Source of the DNA: Methylacidiphilum caldifontis
GTDB lineage: Bacteria > Verrucomicrobiota > Verrucomicrobiia > Methylacidiphilales > CAMAQI01
Assembly: GCA_945860255.1 (NCBI GenBank)
Contig: CAMAQI010000070.1
Span: forward strand, 1-10,711
Direction of reading: 5' to 3'
Length of the DNA: 10,711 nucleotides
The notes below the pieces were generated by a model. That model worked only from the letters and a program-made list of their open reading frames with translations, was not told the origin of the DNA and did not search any database. Shown here in pieces: positions 1 to 7,328 of this stretch (its first letter is position 1; every line of letters starts with the position of its first letter). Both the position numbers and the translations under genes were made by a program.

Positions 1-1053
1 GCGATTCGCTCGATGGGGGATAAGGCCGTCGCTCGCGAGACCGCTAAAAAGGCCGGAGTTCCGACGACCCCTGGAAGCGAGGGGATTCTGGAGAACGAGC
101 AGGAGGCTTTGCGGGTTGCTAAAAAGATTGGCTACCCGGTGATGATTAAGGCGGTTGCGGGTGGAGGAGGGCGGGGAATGCGTCCGGCGCATAACGATGT
201 CTCGCTGGTTCAAGGGTTTCTGTCGGCCCGTCAAGAGGCGGAAAAGGCGTTCGGAAATGGCTCTCTCTATATGGAGAAATTGATTGAGAATCCGCATCAT
301 ATTGAATTTCAGATTCTAGCCGATCAAAAGGGAAATGTGGTTCATGTCGGAGAGCGGGACTGTTCGATTCAACGACGCCATCAAAAACTGATTGAAGAAT
401 CTCCCTCTCCAATTCTATCGGCCGATCTTCGTAAGAAAATGGGGAAGGCCTCGATCAAGCTCGCTCAATCGGTGAATTATGAGGGGGCAGGGACCATCGA
501 ATATTTAGTCGATGATCACGGTAATTTTTATTTCATGGAGATGAACACTCGGATTCAGGTGGAGCATCCGGTGACTGAAGAGGTTTACGGAGTCGACTTA
601 GTTAAGGAGCAGATCCGGATTGCAGCGGGATTGCCTTTGGATAAGAAATTTTACGATCTGAAGCCTGAGCGTCATGCGATTGAAATGCGGATTAATGCCG
701 AGGATCCTTATAACAACTTTATGCCCTCCCCAGGAAAAATCGGATTTTATTATCCAGCGGGAGGGATTGGGGTTCGGATCGATTCCCATATTTTTTCCGG
801 TTATTCGATTCCTCCCTATTATGATTCGATGATTGCGAAATTGATTGTCACTGGAGATGATCGTCAGATGGCGATCACCCGGCTGAAGCGTGCGCTTGAT
901 GAATTTATGATCGAAGGGGTGAAGACGACAATCCCGTTTGGACAGGAGATCCTTGGAGATCCCGATTTCCAAAAAGGAAATTATTCGACCCATTTTGTGG
1001 AGAAAATGATGCTGAAACGAAAGCAACACAATCCCCAGCCGCCCAAGAAATAA
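1..1053 (+). CDS. accC: Biotin carboxylase subunit of acetyl-CoA carboxylase, 5'-truncated by window edge
   Basis: This enzyme performs the ATP-dependent carboxylation of biotin on the carrier protein AccB, the first half-reaction of acetyl-CoA carboxylase in cytoplasmic fatty-acid synthesis. The reading frame is open from base 1, so the ATG at 13 is internal (AIRSMGDK is a conserved stretch inside AccC). The 350 visible residues align in register with the E. coli enzyme, and about 108 N-terminal residues lie outside the window. Visible ATP-grasp features are the glycine-rich loop AVAGGGGRGM (51-60), RRHQK (125-129), the metal/ATP-binding glutamates E167 and E180, and the catalytic stretch EMNTRIQVEHP (180-190). 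The C-terminal domain has RINAEDP (230-236) and PSPGKI (242-247). All key residues expected in this part are present. A carboxylase domain of a longer biotin enzyme is unlikely because the protein ends shortly after the usual AccC C-terminus. thiE follows on the same strand after 65 bases, so the two may be co-transcribed. Confidence 0.96.
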   Translation, partial: AIRSMGDKAVARETAKKAGVPTTPGSEGILENEQEALRVAKKIGYPVMIKAVAGGGGRGMRPAHNDVSLVQGFLSARQEAEKAFGNGSLYMEKLIENPHHIEFQILADQKGNVVHVGERDCSIQRRHQKLIEESPSPILSADLRKKMGKASIKLAQSVNYEGAGTIEYLVDDHGNFYFMEMNTRIQVEHPVTEEVYGVDLVKEQIRIAAGLPLDKKFYDLKPERHAIEMRINAEDPYNNFMPSPGKIGFYYPAGGIGVRIDSHIFSGYSIPPYYDSMIAKLIVTGDDRQMAITRLKRALDEFMIEGVKTTIPFGQEILGDPDFQKGNYSTHFVEKMMLKRKQHNPQPPKK

Positions 1054-1118
1054 GGGACTTAAGGGCTCTTGATCCTTGTGGTGAAAACGCTCTTATTATC
1101 TAAATGAAGGTTCAGCAA

Positions 1119-1778
1119 ATGAACTCCTCAGTAGTTTCATCCCTACAAGCGACCTCTCTTTATGGAATTTTGGATCTTGGCTATCTCGGCTCTCGAGATC
1201 CGCTTTTGATTGCAGGTCAAATGATCGAGGGGGGAGTGGGAGTAATCCAGCTTCGAGCCAAGGGGAAGCAAGAGAGCGCAATTTTTGATTTGAGCTTGAG
1301 GCTTTCGACTTTATGTCGCGACAGCGGGGTTTTCTATATTGTGAATGATTTCCCTGATCTCGCCCGAGAGACAAAAGCGAACGGGGTTCACGTTGGCCAA
1401 GAGGATGGAGCGCTCGCTGAGATACGTAAGAGATTGGACCAAGGGCAGATCGTGGGGAGATCGACGCATGGATTGGATCAGGCGATCTCGGCTGAGCAGG
1501 AGGGGGCTGATTATATTGGGATTGGACCGATTTTTGCCACACCGACAAAACCAGATTATTCTCCCGTGGGGATGAGACTCATTGCGGAGGTGCACAAAGC
1601 AGTGAAGATTCCGGGGTTTTGTATTGGGGGAATTAAGCTCGAGAATTTGGATCAGGTCGTGGAGGCAGGGGCCAAACGGGTCGTGATTGTATCCGGAATT
1701 TTGCAGGCAGAGAATATCAGGGACTATTGTCAGAGGGTGTTAAAAAAGATTGGGGCAACGGTAAAGAGAGGCGAATAG
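1119..1778 (+). CDS. thiE: Thiamine-phosphate synthase
   Basis: ThiE joins hydroxymethylpyrimidine diphosphate and thiazole phosphate to make thiamine monophosphate in the cytoplasm. The protein is a single TIM-barrel domain of normal family length (219 residues from this start). Numbered from the upstream ATG at 1104, the family motifs are QLRAKGK (49-55), VNDFPDLA (80-87, with the Asn-Asp pair), HVGQED (96-101, with the second metal-binding Asp), GPIFATPTK (141-149, phosphate/thiazole side) and the C-terminal phosphate loop IGGI (174-177). The ATG at 1119 is chosen over 1104 because GAAGG at 1106-1110 sits 8 bases before it, whereas nothing resembling a Shine-Dalgarno site precedes 1104. 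Neither choice affects the barrel. No TPP riboswitch is apparent in the short gap after accC. The gene stands alone, without other thiamine genes in the window. Confidence 0.95.
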   Translation: MNSSVVSSLQATSLYGILDLGYLGSRDPLLIAGQMIEGGVGVIQLRAKGKQESAIFDLSLRLSTLCRDSGVFYIVNDFPDLARETKANGVHVGQEDGALAEIRKRLDQGQIVGRSTHGLDQAISAEQEGADYIGIGPIFATPTKPDYSPVGMRLIAEVHKAVKIPGFCIGGIKLENLDQVVEAGAKRVVIVSGILQAENIRDYCQRVLKKIGATVKRGE

Positions 1779-1999
1779 ACTGTGAGGCTGATAGGCTTAA
1801 ATGCATTTAAAACCATTTTCTTTGCTCTTTATCCTGAAAATCCTCGGGATCGATGCAAAAAATCAAAAATTCAGAGTTTTTTCTTTTTTCATGCATTCTT
1901 GCGGAGTTGTACCCCCCTCCGCCCTCCGTACTAAAATTATTTCCGCTTCCAGCGTAGAGAGTTCATCGCTTTGCGATCCTTTTCCTAAGAGGCATCGAT
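1779..1999. other. Convergent intergenic spacer without a supported gene
   Basis: This 221-base spacer separates the converging thiE and the GT4 glycosyltransferase gene. Short open frames cross it on both strands but show no recognisable domain. It contains a perfect palindrome (1797-1810), a 6-bp GCGGAG/CTCCGC inverted repeat with a 10-base loop (1901-1922), a 5-bp ATCGC/GCGAT hairpin (1965-1977) and a T-rich run near 1877-1889. None of these combines a strong GC stem with a directly following T-tract, so no intrinsic terminator is called. Confidence 0.6.
1797..1810. repeat. Perfect 14-bp palindrome downstream of thiE
   Basis: TTAAATGCATTTAA equals its own reverse complement and starts 18 bases after the thiE stop codon. 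It is AT-rich and has no loop. It could be a protein-binding site or simply AT-rich sequence; a terminator role is not supported because the stem is weak. Confidence 0.4.
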
Positions 2000-3379
2000 T
2001 TATTTTTTGAGTTTCAGAAAAAGTTGTTCGGTCTGATCGAGATGTTGGCGGAAGGTTTTTAGGGAGGGATTGTTCAGGGCGATATTGTGCCAGATCTTTT
2101 CGCACAGGCTCTTGTTTTGGAAGAGTTCTCGTACGGTATGAAGGAGGGAGTCGGAATTTGTCGAGTTAAAGATCAACCCGTTTTCACGATCTTGCACGAA
2201 CTCTCGGACTCCGGCTCGATCGCTAACGATGAGGGGGACTCCGCGACTGATCATTTCGAGACCGACGAATCCCAGGGTTTCATCCCAGAGTGAGGGAATC
2301 AGGCAAAAATCGGCCTCTGCCGCAATTCGATCGAGCTCCGATTCGTGATAGCGTCCATGATAAAAAAAATAGGGAGAGTCGACGGTTTGTGAGGGAGTCG
2401 ATCCGTAAAAATGAAGCTCAAAAGAGAAGCCCTCCTGTTGCAGTTGGGTGAAAGTGGTGTGGAGAAGTTCTGCTCCTTTGTAGGGAGCATGGACATTGAG
2501 GGCTATGAACTTGAGGCTCTCCCGAGATTTTTTTAAACGAATTTGCGGATCGATTTTTTGGGTGCTTGCGGGGTGGGCATGAAGCACTTGAAGATTGGGA
2601 AGGTTTCCTGCGAGTTGATGAAAGAGATCGGCTTGGTGTTGGGAGATGCAGTGAATGACCGTTAAGGAACGAAGGGCTTGAATCGCTGCCTCTCGTCGCT
2701 GGGAGTAGAAAGGGGAAGGGGGTTGATGCCGATTCCAAAAACGATTGAGGCGCAGGAGAAGATTACGAAATCGACAAAGACAGGTTTGAGAAAAGGATTG
2801 CGGCGAAAGAGAGTCGATCCACAAATTGATCCAGTGAGCTATCCAGAACGTGGGGTAATGGAGGGTCTTTTGACAGCATTCGTGACAGGTGAGTTCCTTT
2901 GCAGCGAGTCGACACGGCTTTTGATCGGGAGGGAAAAGATGAGCCGTGGGACAAAGAGAGAAGTAATCAAGGGCGGTAAAATGGGTGGGAATTTTTCCTT
3001 CGGCAATTTCTTGGAGGAGTTCGAGAGGAAGCCCAAAAAGAGATTGAAAACTGATCAGATCCGGATCGATCTCTGCGATGATTTCGAGCACGGTCTTCCG
3101 TAGTTTTTGAGACGGTTTGATTTCGAGATGTGGGGAGCGTGTTCCGACTCCCCCCTGAGGATAGACTCCAGGATAAACTCCCCCGTTGTAAAGATGATAG
3201 ATCGGAAATTTTTCAGCAGTTTTTTTCCAATGCATCCACGGAAAAGGGCTGACCTCGGCCAGACAAAGGAGTGTGACTTCATGCCCTCGTTCCGCGATTT
3301 GTTCAATGACGGTTTCCTGATAGGAATTCGATTTACCGCGAAGCGAGGTGAGGCCTCCTGTGACAAAAAGAATTTTCAT
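2000..3379 (-). CDS. GT4-family (GT-B fold) glycosyltransferase
   Basis: This is probably a cytoplasmic, membrane-associated glycosyltransferase that adds a sugar from a nucleotide-sugar donor to a growing surface polysaccharide; donor and acceptor cannot be read from the sequence. The 459-residue protein starts with a GT-B acceptor-side fold (MKILFVTGGL, then a Gly/Ser-rich loop). The C-terminal donor domain carries the retaining-GT motif E-x7-E (E367 and E375 in ETLGFVGLE), followed by GVPLIVSDRAGVREFV and ENGLIF. A cysteine set, C143, C156, C165, C168 and C169, in the context SLCP...C...CHECC resembles the knuckle seen in a subset of GT4 enzymes. The start ATG overlaps the stop of the upstream GT2 gene as ATGA, which suggests translational coupling. 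It is the last gene of the four-gene polysaccharide operon. GT4 assignment is firm; specificity is unknown. Confidence 0.88.
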   Translation of the reverse strand: MKILFVTGGLTSLRGKSNSYQETVIEQIAERGHEVTLLCLAEVSPFPWMHWKKTAEKFPIYHLYNGGVYPGVYPQGGVGTRSPHLEIKPSQKLRKTVLEIIAEIDPDLISFQSLFGLPLELLQEIAEGKIPTHFTALDYFSLCPTAHLFPPDQKPCRLAAKELTCHECCQKTLHYPTFWIAHWINLWIDSLSPQSFSQTCLCRFRNLLLRLNRFWNRHQPPSPFYSQRREAAIQALRSLTVIHCISQHQADLFHQLAGNLPNLQVLHAHPASTQKIDPQIRLKKSRESLKFIALNVHAPYKGAELLHTTFTQLQQEGFSFELHFYGSTPSQTVDSPYFFYHGRYHESELDRIAAEADFCLIPSLWDETLGFVGLEMISRGVPLIVSDRAGVREFVQDRENGLIFNSTNSDSLLHTVRELFQNKSLCEKIWHNIALNNPSLKTFRQHLDQTEQLFLKLKK

Positions 3380-4413
3380 CGTGTAATCGATTTTTTAAGG
3401 GCGTGAAGAAACTCGGTAGGAAAAGTGATAAAAAGTCTCAGCAGCAAGGAGAGGGAGGCCGCTTTCCGAAGAGAGGGTTGAAAGAGGCGGAGGAGTTCCT
3501 CGAAGGTCTGCTTTTGGATTGCTCTGTTTTTTGAGGCCTGCGGATATTTTTTGAGAAAGGCCTTCCAGAGCTCAAGGAAATGGGGGACGGCTCGTTGGAG
3601 GAGATCCGGGGAGAGTGAGGGGGCTCTCCCACGCTCGAAGGTGATGAGAGTTTGGAGCTCTTGAATGATTTGAGGGGAGGATTCGAGGTCGGGAAAAGAG
3701 TGTTGAATGTGAGCTTGGGAGATCGATTCAATTTGAGTTCGCTGCTCTTGAGCGCGAAGTGAGGATTCATTGTTTCCATGAACTCGATAATGGAGAAGTT
3801 TCTCAGGGAGATTAAATCCAAGGGAGTGATCGAGGATTTTGCTCCATAAATCATAATCTTCAGCGGGCTCTTTTGTGACCTCAAAGGAGAGTTGATGGGT
3901 ATCGAGAATCGATTTTCGGATCATCACCGAGGGATGGCAGAAGGGGCAGCTCAGCAGGTTTTTCCATCGGATCTCAAGATCGCTCTCCGGCATCCGTCGT
4001 GTTCCGATAATCGATCCCTTTTTGTCGATGATGTGATAGGAGCAACCGACAATCCCATAGTCTGGATTCGCTTCGAGAAATTGAATCTGTTTTTCAAACC
4101 GATTTTTTTGCGAAAAATCATCGGCATCCATTCGCGCGATGTAGCGGCCTCTTGCGAGCGAAAGCCCTTTATTCAGGGAGCGCGTGTAGCCGATGTTGCT
4201 CTCGTTGATGAAAAGTCGAATGCGCGGATCTTTCAGATAGCGAAGCAGTTGATCGGAGCCATCGGTCGAGGCGTTATCGATGAGGATGAGTTCAAAATCG
4301 CTGAAGCTTTGATCGAGGATACTGGTGATCGATTTTTCCAAAAAAAAGATCGATTGATAGCTTGGCAAAATAACCGAGAGAGTCGGGGTGGTGTTGGGGA
4401 GTGAGGAGGACAT
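3376..4413 (-). CDS. GT2-family (GT-A fold) glycosyltransferase
   Basis: This is an inverting glycosyltransferase of the GT2 type, probably acting at the cytoplasmic face of the membrane on a lipid-linked glycan. The N-terminal GT-A domain shows the nucleotide-binding strand LSVILPSYQ (12-20), LILIDNASTDGS (42-53), the metal-binding DADD (96-99, DxD motif) and EDYDLW (185-190), which holds the probable catalytic base region. No transmembrane helix is evident. The C-terminal ~130 residues are helical-looking and poorly conserved. It lies 16 bases after the ABC ATPase gene and overlaps the next glycosyltransferase by 4 bases, so it belongs to the same operon. No Shine-Dalgarno-like sequence precedes its ATG. 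Sugar specificity cannot be assigned. Confidence 0.9.
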   Translation of the reverse strand: MSSSLPNTTPTLSVILPSYQSIFFLEKSITSILDQSFSDFELILIDNASTDGSDQLLRYLKDPRIRLFINESNIGYTRSLNKGLSLARGRYIARMDADDFSQKNRFEKQIQFLEANPDYGIVGCSYHIIDKKGSIIGTRRMPESDLEIRWKNLLSCPFCHPSVMIRKSILDTHQLSFEVTKEPAEDYDLWSKILDHSLGFNLPEKLLHYRVHGNNESSLRAQEQRTQIESISQAHIQHSFPDLESSPQIIQELQTLITFERGRAPSLSPDLLQRAVPHFLELWKAFLKKYPQASKNRAIQKQTFEELLRLFQPSLRKAASLSLLLRLFITFPTEFLHALKKSITR

Positions 4414-4429
4414 GAGCGTGCGTGCTTGA

Positions 4430-5662
4430 TTAAGGAAGTTCCCAGTGACAATCCATCGGAATCAAAGCGCGGTGGGAGTGGGGAGCCAAACCGGAGTCGT
4501 AGATATCTTTGGATTGAACTTCGATTAAGGCATGATCGACCCCGTCGTAGAGGCATTCAATATTCGGAACCGCTAAAGAGGCGCCGATTAAATAGTGTCC
4601 TGCGGCCAGCATCAGCTTGGAGAGGACACAGTCGATCTGGTTGGTTCCTTCGCGATAGTTCAGCGTGAACGATTGCTCGGGGGAGTTCGAGGCGAGGAGT
4701 AGGCGAGTTCCTGAGGGGGTATTGAGATGAAAGTTCACCGCTCCAGATTTCAAAGGGCGAGGGGAGTGAAAGGTAATTCGGAAGCGAACGTAATCCCATG
4801 TTTGTAGAGTTCGTTTTAATTCCCCTTGTTCATCAAGAAGCTCGATTTTTTGGAGATGAAATTGATCAAGCGGTTTTTCGGGGTAACGAATGAAGGTCGA
4901 GGAGTGAGTTTCGGTCGGTTCATTGAGAAAAGTTTGAAGGACTTGATCGACAGTTCCATGAGTGATGAGTTTTCCGTTTTGAAGGAGGAGGGCGGTATTA
5001 CAAAGCTTGCGAACCGATTCGAGGTGATGGCTAACAAAGAGAACCGTTCGTTTCTCTTTCGAGGTGATCTCCCCGATTTTTCCGAGACATTTTTTTTGAA
5101 ATTGAGCATCACCGACCGCAAGAACCTCATCGACGATCAAAATCTCCGATTCCAGATGAGCCGCCACGGCGAAGGCAAGACGAACATACATTCCGGAGGA
5201 GTACCGTTTAACAGGGGTATCGATAAAATCCGAGATTTCGGAGAAGGCGACGATTTCATCGAACTTACGACGAATCTCCGCTTTAGACATTCCGAGGATC
5301 GCTCCGTTGAGAAAGATATTATCTCGTCCTGAGAGCTCAGGATGAAATCCGGTTCCGACTTCGAGAAGACTGGCGATTCGTCCTTTAATTTTAACCACGC
5401 CGGAGGTGGGGGCCGTCACCCGAGAGAGAATCTTGAGAAGGGTCGATTTGCCGGCCCCATTGCGACCGACGATGCCGAGAATTTCCCCTTCTTGGATTGA
5501 AAAGTGAATCTCTTTTAAGGCCCAGAACTCTTGGGCAGGGGGAGCGGAATGACGAAAGAGATTTTTCCATCCCTTCGAGAATTCCTCTCGAAATGAACTC
5601 CCGCCGATCGAACCGAGACGGTACGATTTCGAGATATTTTCAACGGCGATGACAGGGGGCAT
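4430..5662 (-). CDS. wzt: ABC transporter ATPase for polysaccharide export, Wzt-like with C-terminal glycan-binding domain
   Basis: This is the nucleotide-binding subunit that powers export of lipid-linked O-antigen or a similar polysaccharide across the inner membrane. The ATPase domain (about 1-250) has Walker A GRNGAGKS (66-73), the shortened signature YSSGM (154-158) typical of the polysaccharide/teichoic-acid exporters, Walker B LIVDE (175-179) and the H-loop SHH (211-213). At 410 residues it is much longer than a minimal exporter ATPase. The extra C-terminal part (about 255-405) is predicted to be beta-rich and matches in position the Wzt C-terminal domain, which in known systems recognises the modified end of the glycan. 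The permease gene precedes it by 5 bases. The symbol is by family resemblance; a teichoic-acid-type TagH is less likely given the C-terminal domain and the neighbours. Confidence 0.93.
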   Translation of the reverse strand: MPPVIAVENISKSYRLGSIGGSSFREEFSKGWKNLFRHSAPPAQEFWALKEIHFSIQEGEILGIVGRNGAGKSTLLKILSRVTAPTSGVVKIKGRIASLLEVGTGFHPELSGRDNIFLNGAILGMSKAEIRRKFDEIVAFSEISDFIDTPVKRYSSGMYVRLAFAVAAHLESEILIVDEVLAVGDAQFQKKCLGKIGEITSKEKRTVLFVSHHLESVRKLCNTALLLQNGKLITHGTVDQVLQTFLNEPTETHSSTFIRYPEKPLDQFHLQKIELLDEQGELKRTLQTWDYVRFRITFHSPRPLKSGAVNFHLNTPSGTRLLLASNSPEQSFTLNYREGTNQIDCVLSKLMLAAGHYLIGASLAVPNIECLYDGVDHALIEVQSKDIYDSGLAPHSHRALIPMDCHWELP

Positions 5663-5667
5663 ACGAT

Positions 5668-6543
5668 TTAAATGGTATCCATAAAGGTTTTTTCGATCCG
5701 TGAAAAAAGGGCGAGCCCGACGGTGAGAAGGAGGAGGAGGAGGAAGAAACTAAATCCGAGAGCGAGCAGAGAACAGGGGGTGCCGCCAAAAAAAGAGAAA
5801 CGAAAAAGCTCGAAAATTGGGGTGAGGGGATTCAGCGAGATTATCCATTGATTTTCAGAGGGAACCGAGCTGAGGGGATAGATGACGGGGGTGAGAAACA
5901 TCAGGAGTTGAACTCCAAAGGCGATGGCGATACTGAGATCCCGATAACGGGTGGTGACCGCCGAGACAATGATTCCTCCGGCAAGAGCATATCCAGCAAT
6001 CATCAGAATGGCGACTGGTGCGGCGAGCAGTGCGAGCGAGGGATGGATGGAGTTCTCGTGGAAGCAAAAATAAATCCAGACCAAAAGAAAAAGAGAGAAT
6101 TGAATCGCGAAGGCAATAAGCGTCGAAAAGAGCGTTGAGATCGGAATCGAAAGGCGGTGGAAATAAACCTTACTGAGCAGACCGGAGTTCGAGAGAAAAG
6201 TATTGGAGGTTTTGAGGAGGCAATTGGAAAAGAAACTCCAGAGAATAGTGCCGGAAAGATAAAAAAGAAAAGGGGGGACTCCACCGGTGGAGAAAAGGGC
6301 GATCTTCCCGAAAATAAAAGTAAAGGTTAGGGTGGTGAGAAGTGGCTGAAGCAGATGCCACGCCGGGCCGAGAATCGTCTGTTTATAAACCGAGACAAAA
6401 TCACGCCAGACGAAGAGCGAGATGAGATCACGGCAGTTCCATAACTCCGAGAGCCTCCAATCCCATGACCCTTGATGAGCCCCGATAATCGTCGTCCATT
6501 CGACCGGTTCATTGGGATGAGGAGGAGGGGGAGATTGAGCCAT
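5668..6543 (-). CDS. wzm: ABC-2 type polysaccharide export permease, Wzm-like
   Basis: This is the membrane subunit of the polysaccharide exporter and partner of the ATPase encoded 5 bases downstream. From this start it has 291 residues. A proline-rich cytoplasmic N-terminus is followed by the amphipathic entry segment with YKQTILGPAWHLLQPL (53-68), a hallmark of this permease family, and about six hydrophobic segments near 65-85, 92-112, 139-161, 174-196, 207-225 and 259-280. The frame extends upstream to a TTG at 6582. The ATG at 6543 is preferred because the added 13 residues look non-conserved and the TTG has no ribosome binding site; the ATG has only a weak AAAG a few bases upstream. It is the first gene of the polysaccharide operon. 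High confidence for the family; the exported glycan is unknown. Confidence 0.92.
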   Translation of the reverse strand: MAQSPPPPHPNEPVEWTTIIGAHQGSWDWRLSELWNCRDLISLFVWRDFVSVYKQTILGPAWHLLQPLLTTLTFTFIFGKIALFSTGGVPPFLFYLSGTILWSFFSNCLLKTSNTFLSNSGLLSKVYFHRLSIPISTLFSTLIAFAIQFSLFLLVWIYFCFHENSIHPSLALLAAPVAILMIAGYALAGGIIVSAVTTRYRDLSIAIAFGVQLLMFLTPVIYPLSSVPSENQWIISLNPLTPIFELFRFSFFGGTPCSLLALGFSFFLLLLLLTVGLALFSRIEKTFMDTI

Positions 6544-6619
6544 CGGTTCTTTCAATCTAAGAGAAAGCTGAGGTGGAGACAATCAAAGAAAATCGGGATA
6601 GGGAATTTTGATGAGCGAG

Positions 6620-6648
6620 AATAAAGCGATTGTTCCATCAAGAGTAAA
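6620..6648 (-). promoter_or_regulatory. Weak sigma-70-like promoter candidate for the polysaccharide operon
   Basis: On the minus strand TTTACT (6648-6643) and TTTATT (6625-6620) are separated by 17 bases. They match the -35 and -10 consensus only partly (4 of 6 and 5 of 6). Position is sensible: transcription would begin about 70 bases before the wzm ATG. This is a pattern match in AT-rich sequence and is therefore tentative. Confidence 0.25.
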
Positions 6649-6690
6649 AGACAGGCAAACAGTTAAAAAAGAAATGATTTTTTTACGCAC

Positions 6691-7317
6691 TTATTTTATA
6701 ACTTTAAAAATCTTAATTTTTTCATCTGTTACAATTTGATTAGAGGTAATGACCTCAACTGTTGGTGGAGTGGAAAGCTCAAATTTTTTAAGGTTCAAAA
6801 TTAAAGCATCAAATTCGGATTCAAAGCAAATGACAACATCATTTAAACCAATAACATCCCCTGTTTTGATTTTATTCTTAATATTCTTCGCCTCTTTTTG
6901 ATCTAAAGTAATCAGGTAACAAAGTGATTTTCTATGTACATATTTCAGAGCTATTGACTCTAAATCAGCCTGTTTATAACGCTCTCTTAAGCTTGTTTTG
7001 AGGCTTAAACAAATTGGGCCGCATTCTGCTGAATAAAGCATCAAATCAAATAAAACATTAGGAACAAAGGCGACTTTTGCGTTTAGATACAAAGGGATTA
7101 AGTTTTCTCGAATGCATAACGTCGTAAGTACGTATTCAAAGAATTTTCCATTTAAATCTTTATTTTTTGTCGGGTTATTTTCGTAAAGATTCCAGCAATA
7201 TCTAACATATTCCGATGGGTTTTTATATTTTATGCTCCAAAAATCTGGAATCAAAGTTTCAAAAAGCGTCGCTGCCTTTTTTCCCTTTCCTAATACAATT
7301 CCAAGTTCTTGAAGCAT
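6691..7317 (-). CDS. Putative type II restriction endonuclease, family not recognised
   Basis: The probable role is cleavage of unmodified DNA at the site protected by the methyltransferase encoded directly upstream. The call rests on the pairing and on a PD-(D/E)xK-like core in the 208-residue protein. E61 lies in a helix (KFFEYVL), a hydrophobic strand leads to D91 (NVLFDLMLYS), and a second strand ends in S105-L-K107 (ICLSLKTSLRER). E120 follows 12 residues after K107. The usual acidic residue two before the lysine is a serine here, an arrangement known from the Cfr10I/NgoMIV group, in which a displaced glutamate replaces it. The gene begins 11 bases after the methyltransferase stop, with AAAGGA (7322-7327) in the gap. 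It is AT-rich (21 of 60 bases G or C at 7021-7080) compared with flanking genes. I do not recognise the exact family or the recognition site. Confidence 0.7.
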   Translation of the reverse strand: MLQELGIVLGKGKKAATLFETLIPDFWSIKYKNPSEYVRYCWNLYENNPTKNKDLNGKFFEYVLTTLCIRENLIPLYLNAKVAFVPNVLFDLMLYSAECGPICLSLKTSLRERYKQADLESIALKYVHRKSLCYLITLDQKEAKNIKNKIKTGDVIGLNDVVICFESEFDALILNLKKFELSTPPTVEVITSNQIVTDEKIKIFKVIK

Positions 7318-7328
7318 ATTTTCCTTTA

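Noticed and set aside
1965..1977. ATCGC-TTT-GCGAT hairpin as terminator of thiE
   Set aside because: The stem has only 5 bp and the following sequence is a short CCTTTTCC, too weak for an intrinsic terminator.
1801..2010. 69-codon plus-strand frame after thiE
   Set aside because: No ribosome binding site, no domain, Phe/Ser-rich low-complexity translation and overlap with the converging GT4 gene end.
1863..2105. 80-codon minus-strand frame in the convergent spacer
   Set aside because: It overlaps the well-supported GT4 C-terminus in another frame and lacks a plausible start signal.
3892..4404. 170-codon plus-strand open frame
   Set aside because: It is fully antisense to the GT2 glycosyltransferase, whose motifs are intact; no domain or ribosome binding site.
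4826..5332. 168-codon plus-strand open frame
   Set aside because: It lies entirely antisense to the conserved ATPase domain of wzt, has no recognisable domain and reflects codon composition of the real gene.
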